Positions 44,004 to 52,465 of a stretch of 64,000 bases of DNA are shown piece by piece (position 1 is the stretch's first letter; each line of letters opens with the position of its first letter). This DNA comes from an uncultured Prevotellaceae bacterium (GTDB taxonomy: Bacteria; Bacteroidota; Bacteroidia; Bacteroidales; Bacteroidaceae), in contig CAMJKP010000002.1 in NCBI GenBank assembly GCA_946406435.1, positions 32,476-96,475 of the forward strand, written 5' to 3'. Position numbers and translations under genes: made by a program. The notes under the pieces are model-generated. The model worked only from the letters and a program-made list of their open reading frames with translations. It did no database searches and was not told the origin of the DNA.

Positions 44004-44201
44004 AAGCAGATTAATTCTTAATTGAACTTATTGGTACAGTTCTCAAATTCACTCTTTTTATTCCGTGAATTCTGCAAAATTATAAAAAACTGTAATTGGG
44101 ATTGACATCTGTGTAATCCTCAAAATCTGTGGTCAGTATAAGAAAAATATAATTATTCGTTTAGTTTATGAAATAATAACAAAGAAAGACGGATTGTTTA
44201 A

Positions 44202-44678
44202 TTAATCCTCTTCTTCATCTTCCTCCTCTTCCTCTTGGGCTTCCTCATATTCGGAGTGACCTTCATCGTAGCCTTCATCATATCCTTCTTCATACCCCTC
44301 TTGGTATTTAGTTTCATAGTAGTCATAGTAACTACTTGAATCATCGTAACCATATCCGTGATCATGTCCGTGTCTGCCATCAGATTTCCCTTGCTCGTAT
44401 CCTTCATCATAACCTTCACTATATGCATCATCTGGAGTTGGACTTCTAGTGGTTACTACTGATTGAGATTGTACGGAAGGGAAAGTCGAGTAGTTATATG
44501 ATGGTGTCGAAGGAGTATATGTAGGCTCATGGACATTATAACTAGGTTCATATGTAGTATTAGCTTTATGATTATGATCATCACATGCACATAAAAATAA
44601 AGCAATAATGTACAACATCGCTCCCCATCCTCCTATACGATTAGAAATCCCATTTATAATATGACCGATATTCTTCAT
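44202..44678 (-). CDS. Putative lipoprotein with GYDEG repeats and acidic tail
   Basis: About 158 residues from the ATG at 44678, preferred because it gives an N-terminus followed by a hydrophobic segment and lipobox (YIIALFLCAC). An upstream in-frame ATG at 44714 overlaps the neighbouring gene. The body is Tyr/Ser/Pro/Thr-rich, then has tandem SEGYDEGYEQG, QEGYEEGYDEGYDEG repeats with a His/Tyr/Asp stretch between, and ends in a run of Glu and Asp. It is low in complexity and likely disordered and surface-exposed. No family is recognised. A related GYxDGY motif is in the gene at 11606. Confidence 0.55.
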   Translation of the reverse strand: MKNIGHIINGISNRIGGWGAMLYIIALFLCACDDHNHKANTTYEPSYNVHEPTYTPSTPSYNYSTFPSVQSQSVVTTRSPTPDDAYSEGYDEGYEQGKSDGRHGHDHGYGYDDSSSYYDYYETKYQEGYEEGYDEGYDEGHSEYEEAQEEEEEDEEED

Positions 44679-44697
44679 ATTCAAATTCTTTTGATTA

Positions 44698-44982
44698 TTA
44701 CAACTTTCCTTCAAGAAACATTTTGTAGTGTTGTTTGCAATATCCAGAAATCTTAGCTTCTCTGGAACATCTAGTGCCTCTCTTTGTCTTAGCTTTACAT
44801 TGCTGGACAGACGGAGACTTGGCTTGATGTACTTGACAATACTTAGTATTTCTCACTGCATTGTTTTTACAGCGAGTTTTTTTCTTTGTAATTGCCTCGC
44901 ATCTTTTTGGTTGACCTTGAGCTATTAGATTATTGGTTGGATAGGTCAATAGCATCATAAGGCATAAAACAATTGATTTCAT
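44698..44982 (-). CDS. Small exported protein with two Cys/His zinc-finger-like repeats
   Basis: A 94-residue protein from the ATG at 44982 (an upstream in-frame ATG at 45006 adds eight residues). A signal peptide (SIVLCLMMLLTYPTNNLIAQ) is followed by two copies of a Cys/His repeat, RCEAITKKKTRCKNNAV..KYCQVH and QCKAKTKRGTRCSREAK..YCKQH. Each has three Cys and one His. Such C-x(8)-C-x(9-11)-C-x(2)-H units occur in phage and mobile proteins and in Bacteroidetes hypotheticals. Finding them behind a signal peptide is unusual. It overlaps the start region of the next gene. Confidence 0.6.
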   Translation of the reverse strand: MKSIVLCLMMLLTYPTNNLIAQGQPKRCEAITKKKTRCKNNAVRNTKYCQVHQAKSPSVQQCKAKTKRGTRCSREAKISGYCKQHYKMFLEGKL

Positions 44983-45006
44983 GATAATTGATGTTATATT
45001 ATACAA

Positions 45007-45306
45007 CTAAATGACTATATTACAAATCGTTTGCCATATTTGCTCTTGCGGCTTTTTCTCTCTCTACTAGAGGAAAGTCATAATATGGGGGAACGTTACC
45101 GTTCATCTGTTTAATTACGATTTACTTTCTGTTTCTTGTTATTTGTTTTTTATGGGTTGATAATTAATTGTTTACATTTCTGTTTGCAAAAATAAGTAAA
45201 AAATCTGATTCTTCCAAAATATTGACATGAAATTTACTGAAATATATTTTCTGGTAATTTACTTTCTGTAAAAAACAAGCACGAAGTTGCGTTTGTAGGG
45301 AAAGAA
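45007..45306. other. Gap without a gene
   Basis: I see no gene in this A/T-rich stretch between the zinc-finger-like gene and the tRNA terminator. A partial palindrome GAACGTTACCGTTC is at 45092-45105. Confidence 0.5.
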
Positions 45307-45336
45307 AAAAGCCAACCTTTATCGGGTTGGCTTTTG
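45307..45336 (-). terminator. Terminator of the tRNA-Arg operon
   Basis: Minus-strand stem AAAGCCAACC / GGTTGGCTTT with a short loop, then a T run, directly after the first tRNA. Confidence 0.88.
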
Positions 45337-45410
45337 TGATTCGTGCAGGATTCAAACCTGCAACCTTCTGATCCGTAGTCAGATGCTCTATTCAGTTGAG
45401 CTAACGAACC
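45337..45410 (-). tRNA. tRNA-Arg (ACG), promoter-distal copy
   Basis: A 74-nt cloverleaf on the minus strand. The acceptor stem GGTTCGT pairs with ACGAATC, the anticodon stem TCTGA/TCAGA holds the loop CTACGGA with anticodon ACG, and the T arm GCAGG-TTTGAAT-CCTGC is standard. CCA is not encoded. Confidence 0.95.
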
Positions 45411-45446
45411 AATAGTGCAAAATCTTGAAATCATAACCTTTGAAAG

Positions 45447-45520
45447 TGATTCGTGCAGGATTCAAACCTGCAACCTTCTGATCCGTAGTCAGATGCTCTA
45501 TTCAGTTGAGCTAACGAACC
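45447..45520 (-). tRNA. tRNA-Arg (ACG), promoter-proximal copy
   Basis: Identical in all 74 bases to the copy at 45337, separated by 36 bases and transcribed in the same direction from the promoter at 45551-45580. Confidence 0.95.
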
Positions 45521-45550
45521 AATTCTTCAGTTATTTCTGATTTGCGGGTG

Positions 45551-45580
45551 CAAAGGTAGGCATTATTTCTGAGAATCCAA
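45551..45580 (-). promoter_or_regulatory. Promoter of the tRNA-Arg pair
   Basis: Minus-strand TACCTTTG at 45551-45558 with TTG at 45578-45580, 19 bases apart, about 30 bases upstream of the first tRNA. Confidence 0.8.
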
Positions 45581-45629
45581 AATATTTCAGAATAAAATTG
45601 ACTGACAGTTTTCAGATGATTGACTTATG

Positions 45630-45893
45630 TCAATTTGTGGCACCTGAAGTCATCTGCTTTAATGCCTTGCTTAGCTGATCTGGGCAACTTGTGCCCTTGT
45701 TTCCGCATGGTATGCCTTGCAGACGATTTATCACCTCTTCAGCCTTCATTCCCTTGACCAAGGAGCAGATTCCATTGGTGTTTCCGTTACATCCGCCAAA
45801 GAATCGTACCTCCTCAATGACGTTGTTGTCATTGAGGAGAACACGAATTGCCTTTGCACATGTGCCTTGTGTTTCGTAAACGAGCTCTTTCAT
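45630..45893 (-). CDS. TSCPD domain protein (TIGR03905 type)
   Basis: An 87-residue protein with the conserved FFGGCNGNTNGICSLVKGM and IPCGNKGTSCPDQLSKAL blocks of the TSCPD family. That domain also occurs at the C-terminus of some ribonucleotide reductases. The three to four cysteines could bind metal. Function is unknown. Its start overlaps the yebC stop by one base, so they are translationally coupled. Confidence 0.88.
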   Translation of the reverse strand: MKELVYETQGTCAKAIRVLLNDNNVIEEVRFFGGCNGNTNGICSLVKGMKAEEVINRLQGIPCGNKGTSCPDQLSKALKQMTSGATN

Positions 45894-46642
45894 TACTCTT
45901 CTACGCCTTCTGGCTTCATGTTAGTATATACGTTCTGAACGTCGTCGAACTCTTCGAGCTTCTCAACCATCTTGTCGATAGTAGCACGCTGTTCGTCGTC
46001 AACGTCCTTTGTGTCGTTAGGGATGTAGGTGAACTCACCACCGATTTCCTCGAAGCCCTGCTCCTCAAGATACTTCTGAATCTGAGCGTAAGACTTAGGA
46101 TCACCGTAGATAGTGATGGTTGTCTCGTCCTTGTCCTCGTCGTAGTTCTCATCATATTCGTCGTCAACGTTGAAGTCGATAAGCTCAAGGATGAGGTCGT
46201 CCATATCAACACCGTCCTTCTTCTTGAAAGTGAAAACGCACTTGTGGTCGAAGAGGAATGCGAGTGAGCCTGTTGTGCCGAGGTTGCCACCGAACTTATT
46301 GAAGATAGAACGAACATCAGCTACGGTACGTGTTGTGTTGTCGGTAAGGGTGTCAACGAATACAGCGATGCCGTGAGGGCCATATCCTTCGTATGTAACC
46401 TCCTTGTATGCGCTCTTGTCCTTGCCGAGTGCGTTCTTGATAGCACGCTCGATGTTATCCTTAGGCATGTTCTCACGCTTACATGTAGCGATGATAGAAC
46501 GGAGTGTAGGGTTGTTTTCTGGTTCAGGACCACCGCTCTGTACTGCGATTGCGATCTGCTTGCCCAGACGTGTGAATGTCTTTGCCATGTGGCCCCAACG
46601 CTTCAACTTGGTAGCCTTACGGTATTCAAATGCTCTTCCCAT
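45893..46642 (-). CDS. yebC: YebC/PmpR family transcriptional regulator
   Basis: A 249-residue YebC-family protein. It has the family start GRAFEYRKATKLKRWGHMAKTF (broken in the usual form from RKAAKDKRWG), then KRENMPKDNIERAIKNALG, YEGYGPHGIAVFVDTLTDNTTRTVADVRSIFNKFGGNLG, and an acidic C-terminal half. Family members bind DNA, and some relieve ribosome stalling. It lies between pheT and the TSCPD gene on the minus strand. Confidence 0.93.
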   Translation of the reverse strand: MGRAFEYRKATKLKRWGHMAKTFTRLGKQIAIAVQSGGPEPENNPTLRSIIATCKRENMPKDNIERAIKNALGKDKSAYKEVTYEGYGPHGIAVFVDTLTDNTTRTVADVRSIFNKFGGNLGTTGSLAFLFDHKCVFTFKKKDGVDMDDLILELIDFNVDDEYDENYDEDKDETTITIYGDPKSYAQIQKYLEEQGFEEIGGEFTYIPNDTKDVDDEQRATIDKMVEKLEEFDDVQNVYTNMKPEGVEE

Positions 46643-46713
46643 GAAAATTATAAAAATTTATTTTGTTGTTTGTTTTTGTATTAATTCTTTTTCTCCTTAA
46701 ATAAATTAAGGTG

Positions 46714-49176
46714 TTAGCGAAGTTCTGCGCCGAGTTGATTCTTGAGATTAGTAATAATCTTATTCATAACAGCCTCGATCTGCTTGTCGCCCATAGTCTT
46801 CTCGGTGTCCTGAAGGATGAAGTTCACAGCGTATGACTTCTTGCCCTCTGGGAGGTTCTTGCCCTCATATACATCGAAGAGCTCAACCTTCTTGAGGAGC
46901 TTCTTCTCTGACAGACGTGCAATCTGCTCAATCTGTGCGAACTCGATGTTCTTGTCGATAAGAAGGGCGAGGTCACGGCTAACAGCAGGGAACTTGCTTA
47001 TCTCCTGGAAATCGACAGAACCGTTCTTCACAGCCTTTGTGACGAGTGTCCAGTTGATGTCAGCGAAGTAAACCTCACGCTCGATGTCTGCCTTGTGCTG
47101 AATCTTCTTGCTAACGATACCCATCTCAACGAATACCTTGCCACCACGATTCTTGAGTGTGAGGCCAGTAGAGAAAATGTCGTTTGTGGTCTTTTCCGTA
47201 ACGAGCATACCCTGTGGCATACCGATACGACGGAGGATGTTGTCAACGAATGCCTTGAGCTCGTAGAAGCTAGTGTCTTCGTCGGCATGAATCCAAGAAC
47301 CCTCAACACGCTTACCTGTAAGCCAGAGACCGAGGTGGTTCTCTTCCTTGTAAGCCTTCATAGGATTCTCGTTGTCGCGCTTCTCCTCGTCGTGCTCGTA
47401 GCAGTTACCGAACTCGAAGAAACGGAGGTTAGGATTCTTGCGGTTTGCGTTGCGCATGATTGACTCAAGACCACCGAAGAGCAATGTCTGACGCATTACG
47501 TTAAGGTCGGAGCTCAGAGGGTTGAAGATCTTCACGCACTTGTCCTCTGGGTAAGACTTGAGTTCTGTGTAGTAAGCCCCCTTTGTGAGAGAGTTGTTAA
47601 GAATCTCGTTGAAACCAGCACCTACAAGCTGCTCTGCTACGAGGTTAGCCATCTTATGACGCTGATCCTCGAAGTCCTTGATAACGAGTGAAGACTTCAA
47701 CTGTGTTGGAATCTCTACATTATTATAGCCATAGATACGGAGAATATCCTCTACTACGTCGCATGGACGCTGTACGTCAACGCGGAATGCTGGGATGGTG
47801 ATGTCGAGTCCTTCTGCATCCTCCTTGTTGATCTCGATGTCGAGAGAAGTTAGGATAGACTTGATCATGTCGTTGCCAATCTCCTTACCGATGAGGGTGT
47901 TGACGTATGAGTAGTCAAGACGAATCTGTGGGTTAGCGATTGGGGTAGGGTACTCGTCGCGAATCTGCATGCTTACCTTACCGCCAGCTAACTGCTGACA
48001 GAGGATAGCAGCCTGCTTGAGTGCGTAGATAGTGCCGTTTGGATCAATACCGCGCTCGAAACGGAAGCTTGCATCAGTAGAAAGACCATGACGGCGAGCT
48101 GACTTACGAATCCATGTTGGGTGGAAGTAAGCTGACTCCAGAACCACGTTCTTTGTTGTCTCGTATGTGCCTGAACCCTTACCACCGAATACACCAGCGA
48201 TACACATTGGCTCTTCTGCGTTGCAGATAGCGAGGTCGTGCTCACCGAGAGTATGCTCAACGCCGTCGAGGGTAACGAATGGCTGACCAGCGTTCTTGTC
48301 CTTTACGATGATCTTATTGCCCTTCACCATATCTGCATCGAAGCAGTGGAGAGGCTGACCGTAAGCCATCATTACGTAGTTTGTGATGTCCACGATGTTG
48401 TTAATAGGGCGAAGACCGATAACTGTGAGCTTCTCCTTGAGCCATTCTGGTGACTCCTTAACCTCACAGCCAGTTACGCTTACGCAGGCATAACGCTTAC
48501 ATGCCTCTGTATTCTGAATCTCAACCTCGATAGGAAGAGACTCGTTATCTACCTTGAACTCATCGCAGCTTGGGCGATGGAGGCTTGTCTCGTAGCCGTT
48601 ACGCTTGAGCCATGCGTACAAATCGCGTGCTACGCCATAGTGTGAAAGGGCATCTGCACGGTTTGCTGTGATGTCAACCTCGATGAGCCAGTCGCTCTCA
48701 AGGTTGTAGTATTCTGCTGCTGGTGTTCCGACCTTTGCATCTGCAGGAAGAACGATGATACCGTCGTGGCTTGTGCCAACGCCAATCTCGTCCTCTGCGC
48801 AAATCATACCATTGCTCTCTATGCCACGGAGCTTTGACTTCTTGATGACAAACTCCTTGTCGCCGTCGTAGAGCTTGCAACCGAGGTCGGCAACGATAAC
48901 CTTCTGTCCGGCTGCCACGTTAGGAGCACCGCATACAATCTGTGAAGGCTCGCCCTTACCGAGGTCAACGGTTGTGACGTGCATGTGGTCAGAATCAGGG
49001 TGAGGCTCGCAAGTGAGTACCTCACCTACATAAAGTCCCTGCAATCCACCTTTGATTGCCTGAACCTCCTCAAGGGAGTCAACCTCAAGACCTGTGCTTG
49101 TAAGGGCTGCTGCCACTTCCTCTGCAGAAAGGTCGAAATCGACATATTCCTTAAGCCATTTGTAAGAAATGTTCAT
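46714..49176 (-). CDS. pheT: Phenylalanyl-tRNA synthetase beta subunit
   Basis: An 820-residue PheT. The ATG at 49176 begins the standard MNISYKWLKEYVDFDLSAEEVAAALTSTGLEVD. An EMAP/tRNA-binding domain (LTCEPHPDSDHMHVTTVDLG), B3/B4 editing region, B5 and the C-terminal anticodon-binding FDX-ACB domain (FPAVSRDLALLIDKNIEF, KKSYAVNFILQDTEKTMGD) are all present. It pairs with PheS to charge tRNA-Phe; pheS is not in the window. Divergent from truA with a short shared promoter region. Confidence 0.96.
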   Translation of the reverse strand: MNISYKWLKEYVDFDLSAEEVAAALTSTGLEVDSLEEVQAIKGGLQGLYVGEVLTCEPHPDSDHMHVTTVDLGKGEPSQIVCGAPNVAAGQKVIVADLGCKLYDGDKEFVIKKSKLRGIESNGMICAEDEIGVGTSHDGIIVLPADAKVGTPAAEYYNLESDWLIEVDITANRADALSHYGVARDLYAWLKRNGYETSLHRPSCDEFKVDNESLPIEVEIQNTEACKRYACVSVTGCEVKESPEWLKEKLTVIGLRPINNIVDITNYVMMAYGQPLHCFDADMVKGNKIIVKDKNAGQPFVTLDGVEHTLGEHDLAICNAEEPMCIAGVFGGKGSGTYETTKNVVLESAYFHPTWIRKSARRHGLSTDASFRFERGIDPNGTIYALKQAAILCQQLAGGKVSMQIRDEYPTPIANPQIRLDYSYVNTLIGKEIGNDMIKSILTSLDIEINKEDAEGLDITIPAFRVDVQRPCDVVEDILRIYGYNNVEIPTQLKSSLVIKDFEDQRHKMANLVAEQLVGAGFNEILNNSLTKGAYYTELKSYPEDKCVKIFNPLSSDLNVMRQTLLFGGLESIMRNANRKNPNLRFFEFGNCYEHDEEKRDNENPMKAYKEENHLGLWLTGKRVEGSWIHADEDTSFYELKAFVDNILRRIGMPQGMLVTEKTTNDIFSTGLTLKNRGGKVFVEMGIVSKKIQHKADIEREVYFADINWTLVTKAVKNGSVDFQEISKFPAVSRDLALLIDKNIEFAQIEQIARLSEKKLLKKVELFDVYEGKNLPEGKKSYAVNFILQDTEKTMGDKQIEAVMNKIITNLKNQLGAELR

Positions 49177-49255
49177 TTGATATTTTCTATGTTTGTTTTT
49201 ATTGTATTCTTTACTTTGTATTCGCCTTAATTGCGAAAAGTCATAAATTGACGTG

Positions 49256-49263
49256 CAAAGGTA
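49256..49263 (-). promoter_or_regulatory. -7 box of pheT
   Basis: Minus-strand TACCTTTG, 80 bases before the pheT start. It overlaps the region upstream of the divergent truA promoter. No clear -33 TTG. Confidence 0.55.
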
Positions 49264-49280
49264 CAAAAAAATGGTGACTT

Positions 49281-49313
49281 TTGAAAAAGTTTTGCGTTTT
49301 TTTTGTAATTTTG
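49281..49313 (+). promoter_or_regulatory. Promoter of truA
   Basis: TTG at 49281-49283 and TAATTTTG at 49306-49313 (22 bases apart). The -7 box ends only 8 bases before the chosen start, so the mRNA would be nearly leaderless. Confidence 0.6.
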
Positions 49314-49321
49314 CAGTCCAA

Positions 49322-50089
49322 ATGAGGTATTTTGTTTATTTATCATACGATGGAACTCGTTTTCACGGGTGGCAAATCCAGCCAAACGGTATTTCTGTGG
49401 AAGGTGAGATAGAGCGTTGTCTTAGCACTATTCTTCGAATCCCGACAGATATCGTTGGTGCAGGACGAACGGATGCTGGTGTTCACGCAAGTATGATGGT
49501 AGCTCATTTTGATATTCAGGAAACGTCCCTGCCCAATGGACTTTGCAAGGAAGGAAGATTGAATTGCGAACAGCTTGCCTACAAGGTGAATCGTATGCTT
49601 CCGCCGGACATCTCAATCCATAAAATAGAACAGGTTGACGACGAACTTCATGCCCGATTCTCTGCCACTTTGAGAACCTATAACTACTTCGTTCATACAC
49701 GTAAGAATCCGTTCAAACGATACTATTCGTACGAATGTCATTTTGATTTGGATTTCAATAAGATGAACGAGGCGGCTAAAGTATTACTTGAATATGAGGA
49801 TTTTGCTTGTTTCTGCAAGTCTCACACCGATGTAAAGACCACTCTCTGCAATGTTACAGAGGCAGAATGGAAAGACTTGGGTGATGGTTGCTGGGTGTTC
49901 GTTGTAAGCGCGAACCGATTCCTCAGAAATATGGTAAGAGCCATTGTCGGTACGCTTGTGGAAGTAGGTCGTGGCAGGATGACAATAGACGAATTCCGAC
50001 TCGTTATAGAGGGTAAGAAACGCACTCAGGCAGGCGAGAGTATGCCGGGAAATGCTCTTTTCCTCGTTGATATAAAGTATCCAGGATAA
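49322..50089 (+). CDS. truA: tRNA pseudouridine(38-40) synthase
   Basis: A 255-residue TruA. The ATG at 49322 gives the family start MRYFVYLSYDGTRFHGWQIQPNG. The catalytic Asp is in GAGRTDAGVHA, and RNFVHTRKNPF-like and NRFLRNMVRAIVGTLVEVGRG blocks follow. It isomerises uridines in the anticodon arm of tRNAs. The upstream in-frame extension to 49253 crosses the promoter and is unlikely. Confidence 0.95.
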   Translation: MRYFVYLSYDGTRFHGWQIQPNGISVEGEIERCLSTILRIPTDIVGAGRTDAGVHASMMVAHFDIQETSLPNGLCKEGRLNCEQLAYKVNRMLPPDISIHKIEQVDDELHARFSATLRTYNYFVHTRKNPFKRYYSYECHFDLDFNKMNEAAKVLLEYEDFACFCKSHTDVKTTLCNVTEAEWKDLGDGCWVFVVSANRFLRNMVRAIVGTLVEVGRGRMTIDEFRLVIEGKKRTQAGESMPGNALFLVDIKYPG

Positions 50090-50099
50090 AAAAGATATT

Positions 50100-50216
50100 T
50101 GGTGTACATTAAGAATTGTACATTGTAAATGGGAACTTGCTTTAGCTTGATGAGCTTTAGCGAATAAATTGTACAAAATGAAAATCGTACATTGTAAATG
50201 GTAAATTGTACATAAA
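50100..50216. repeat. TACATTGTA repeat block
   Basis: Several TGTACATT / ATTGTACATTGTAAATGG units, including GAATTGTACATTGTAAATGG and CGTACATTGTAAATGG. The same word family is at 31483-31510 and 34465-34495. A TTGCTTTAGCTTGATGAGC stretch is embedded. Confidence 0.6.
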
Positions 50217-51143
50217 ATGGTTTGGTTATTATTAGCTTTCACATCCGCAGCATTGCTCGGATTCTATGATGTATTCAAGAAACAGGCACTCAACGGAAAC
50301 GCGGTGCTTCCTGTACTTTTCCTCAACACATTCTTCTGTTCGCTGATATTCCTTCCGTTCATTCTCCTGAGTGCCTACGGAACATGTCTCGACGGCAGTA
50401 TGTTCTATGTACCCGTAGTGGGATGGGAGGTGCATAAATACATATTGATGAAGAGTCTCATCGTACTTGCCTCTTGGCTTCTCGCATACTTCGGAATGAA
50501 GCATATACCGCTCACAATCTATGGCCCTATCAATGCCTCTCGTCCTATTCTCGTGCTTGTAGGTGCGCTGCTGATATTCGGCGAGCGACTGAACGTATAT
50601 CAATGGATTGGCGTTGCCTTGGCTATTGTCAGCTATATCATGCTGAGCCGTACAAGTAAGAAGGAAGGTATTGATTTCAAGCATAATAAGTGGATATTCG
50701 CCATTGTCGGAGCTGCCATCTTTGGAGCTGTAAGCGGACTCTATGACAAATACCTCATGGCACCTGTATCGAATGGTGGAGTAGGGCTCAACAAGATGGA
50801 TGTCCAGTCATGGTATAATATCTACCAATGCTTTATCATGGGTGCTATGGTGATGATTCTCTGGTGGCCGACACATAAGAAGACGACACCGTTCCATTGG
50901 TCATGGTCAATCATTCTCGTTAGCGTATTCCTGTCTGTTGCCGATTTCGTGTATTTCTATGCGCTCAGCATCGACGGAGCTATGATTTCAATCGTGAGCA
51001 TGGTACGAAGGGCAAGCGTTATTGTCAGCTTCCTCTTTGGTGCTGTGATGTTCCATGAGAAGAACCTGAAATCAAAGTTCGTGGATCTCTTCCTCGTTCT
51101 CCTCGGACTTGTTTTCCTCTGGTTGGGAAGTATGTACAAATAG
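50217..51143 (+). CDS. EamA/DMT family transporter
   Basis: A 308-residue membrane protein with about ten hydrophobic helices in two EamA repeats (FTSAALLGFYDVFKKQAL, AYFGMKHIPLTIYGPINASRPILVLVGALLIFGERL, then FAIVGAAIFGAVSGLYDKYL, VSMVRRASVIVSFLFGAVMFHEKN). It probably exports or exchanges small metabolites across the inner membrane; substrate unknown. Repeat blocks flank it on both sides. Confidence 0.92.
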   Translation: MVWLLLAFTSAALLGFYDVFKKQALNGNAVLPVLFLNTFFCSLIFLPFILLSAYGTCLDGSMFYVPVVGWEVHKYILMKSLIVLASWLLAYFGMKHIPLTIYGPINASRPILVLVGALLIFGERLNVYQWIGVALAIVSYIMLSRTSKKEGIDFKHNKWIFAIVGAAIFGAVSGLYDKYLMAPVSNGGVGLNKMDVQSWYNIYQCFIMGAMVMILWWPTHKKTTPFHWSWSIILVSVFLSVADFVYFYALSIDGAMISIVSMVRRASVIVSFLFGAVMFHEKNLKSKFVDLFLVLLGLVFLWLGSMYK

Positions 51144-51144
51144 T

Positions 51145-51325
51145 TTTAGGAGTGCAAGGAGTACAAGGAGTAGTAAGGAGTAAAAGACGAATGTCTTATA
51201 TGCGGAATAGGGGTTGGTGGAGTAAGGAATAAGGTTTGATAATAGCACCTCTTCATCTCAACCTTCAACGAGAAAAACAATCGTCTTGTACTCCTTACTA
51301 CTCCTTGCACTTCTTGTACTCCTTA
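51145..51325. repeat. Imperfect palindrome, GGAGTACAAGGAG family, copy 2
   Basis: The left part has GGAGTGCAAGGAGTACAAGG and AAGACGAATG. The right part has ATCGTCTTGTACTCC and TACTACTCCTTGCAC. It is the same family as 1165-1268, with a longer central part. The 367-base gap before dapA contains this and the dapA promoter. Confidence 0.75.
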
Positions 51326-51398
51326 AAAAATATCCCCAAAAATTGTTACAAGTGCAAAAATAGTTAGTGTTTTATGCACGAATATAAAGAAAAAATGC

Positions 51399-51406
51399 TA
51401 ACTTTG
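51399..51406 (+). promoter_or_regulatory. -7 box of dapA
   Basis: TAACTTTGCACTCG, identical over 14 bases to the promoter at the end of element A, 104 bases before the dapA start. The long leader contains AAACGGGCACCGCTTTTC. Confidence 0.6.
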
Positions 51407-51510
51407 CACTCGAAAATTCAAAACGGGCACCGCTTTTCAAGCGATAATCCCTATTTCCTTCGTGCGAAAAAGCACCAAAAATTGTAATTTAGGTAAGAAA
51501 ATCAAACAAT

Positions 51511-52395
51511 ATGAATAATATCTTCCGCGGTCTTGGTATCGCACTCATCACACCTTTCACAGAAGATGGAGCCGTAGATTACGAGTCTCTCTCTCGCCTT
51601 ATCGACTATCAGTTGGATAACGGTGCCGATTTCCTCTGTATCCTTGCAACTACTGGTGAGACACCATGTCTTTCTCTCGCTGAGAGGGCACAGATAAAGA
51701 GTGCTATTGTAAGACAGGTGGCTGGTCGTGTGCCTATCCTTATGGGTTGCGGAGGTAACAATACCGCTGCTGTTGTTGAGGAACTCAAGAACGGTGATTT
51801 CTCTGGTATTGATGGTGTTCTGTCTGTTTGTCCTTACTACAACAAGCCTTCTCAGGAAGGTCTCTATCAGCACTTCAAGGCTATCGCTGCTGCAACAGAG
51901 CTTCCTGTAGTTCTCTATAATGTTCCTGGTCGTACAGGTATCAACCTCAAGCCTGAGACAACATGCCGCCTTGCAAGAGACTGCAAGAACATCGTGGCAA
52001 TCAAGGAGGCTTCTGGTTCACTTGAGCAGGTTGACGAGATTATCAAGTACAAGCCAAACGATTTCGAGGTTATCAGCGGTGACGATGCTCTTACCTTCCC
52101 AATGATTGCCTGTGGTGCTGTTGGTGTTATCTCAGTTATCGGTAACGCACTTCCAAAGGAGTTCTCTCGCATGATTCGTCTTGAGTTCAACGGTGAGTTT
52201 GAGGCTGCTCAGAAGATTCACCATAAGTTCACCGACCTCTATTCTCTTCTCTTTGTTGACGGTAACCCTGCAGGTGTCAAGGCACTTCTCACCGAGATGG
52301 GCTTCATCAAGAACCAGCTTCGTCTGCCACTCGTTCCAACACGAGTAACAACATTGCAGAAGATCTCAAGCATCATCAAGGAATTGAAACTGTAG
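51511..52395 (+). CDS. dapA: 4-hydroxy-tetrahydrodipicolinate synthase
   Basis: A 294-residue DapA, first committed enzyme of the lysine/diaminopimelate branch. Schiff-base Lys is in VAIKEASG, the general acid Tyr in LYNVPGRTG, and TTGETPCL binds the substrate carboxylate. CGAVGVISVIGNALP closes the barrel. Length is normal. It has its own promoter region and a terminator, and no other dap gene is next to it. Confidence 0.97.
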   Translation: MNNIFRGLGIALITPFTEDGAVDYESLSRLIDYQLDNGADFLCILATTGETPCLSLAERAQIKSAIVRQVAGRVPILMGCGGNNTAAVVEELKNGDFSGIDGVLSVCPYYNKPSQEGLYQHFKAIAAATELPVVLYNVPGRTGINLKPETTCRLARDCKNIVAIKEASGSLEQVDEIIKYKPNDFEVISGDDALTFPMIACGAVGVISVIGNALPKEFSRMIRLEFNGEFEAAQKIHHKFTDLYSLLFVDGNPAGVKALLTEMGFIKNQLRLPLVPTRVTTLQKISSIIKELKL

Positions 52396-52416
52396 TTTCC
52401 CTACATATAAAAAACA

Positions 52417-52442
52417 CAAAGGCTCGCAATCGCGGGTCTTTG
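52417..52442 (+). terminator. Terminator of dapA
   Basis: CAAAGGCTCGC and CGCGGGTCTTTG pair with some G-T wobble, 21 bases after the stop, just before the convergent serpin gene end. Confidence 0.6.
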
Positions 52443-52465
52443 TTCGTTTATGTCGGAGAGAGTTT

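Noticed and set aside
45164..45434. Minus-strand frames of 63 and 66 codons
   Set aside because: They overlap the tRNA-Arg gene and its terminator; the reading is that of tRNA sequence.
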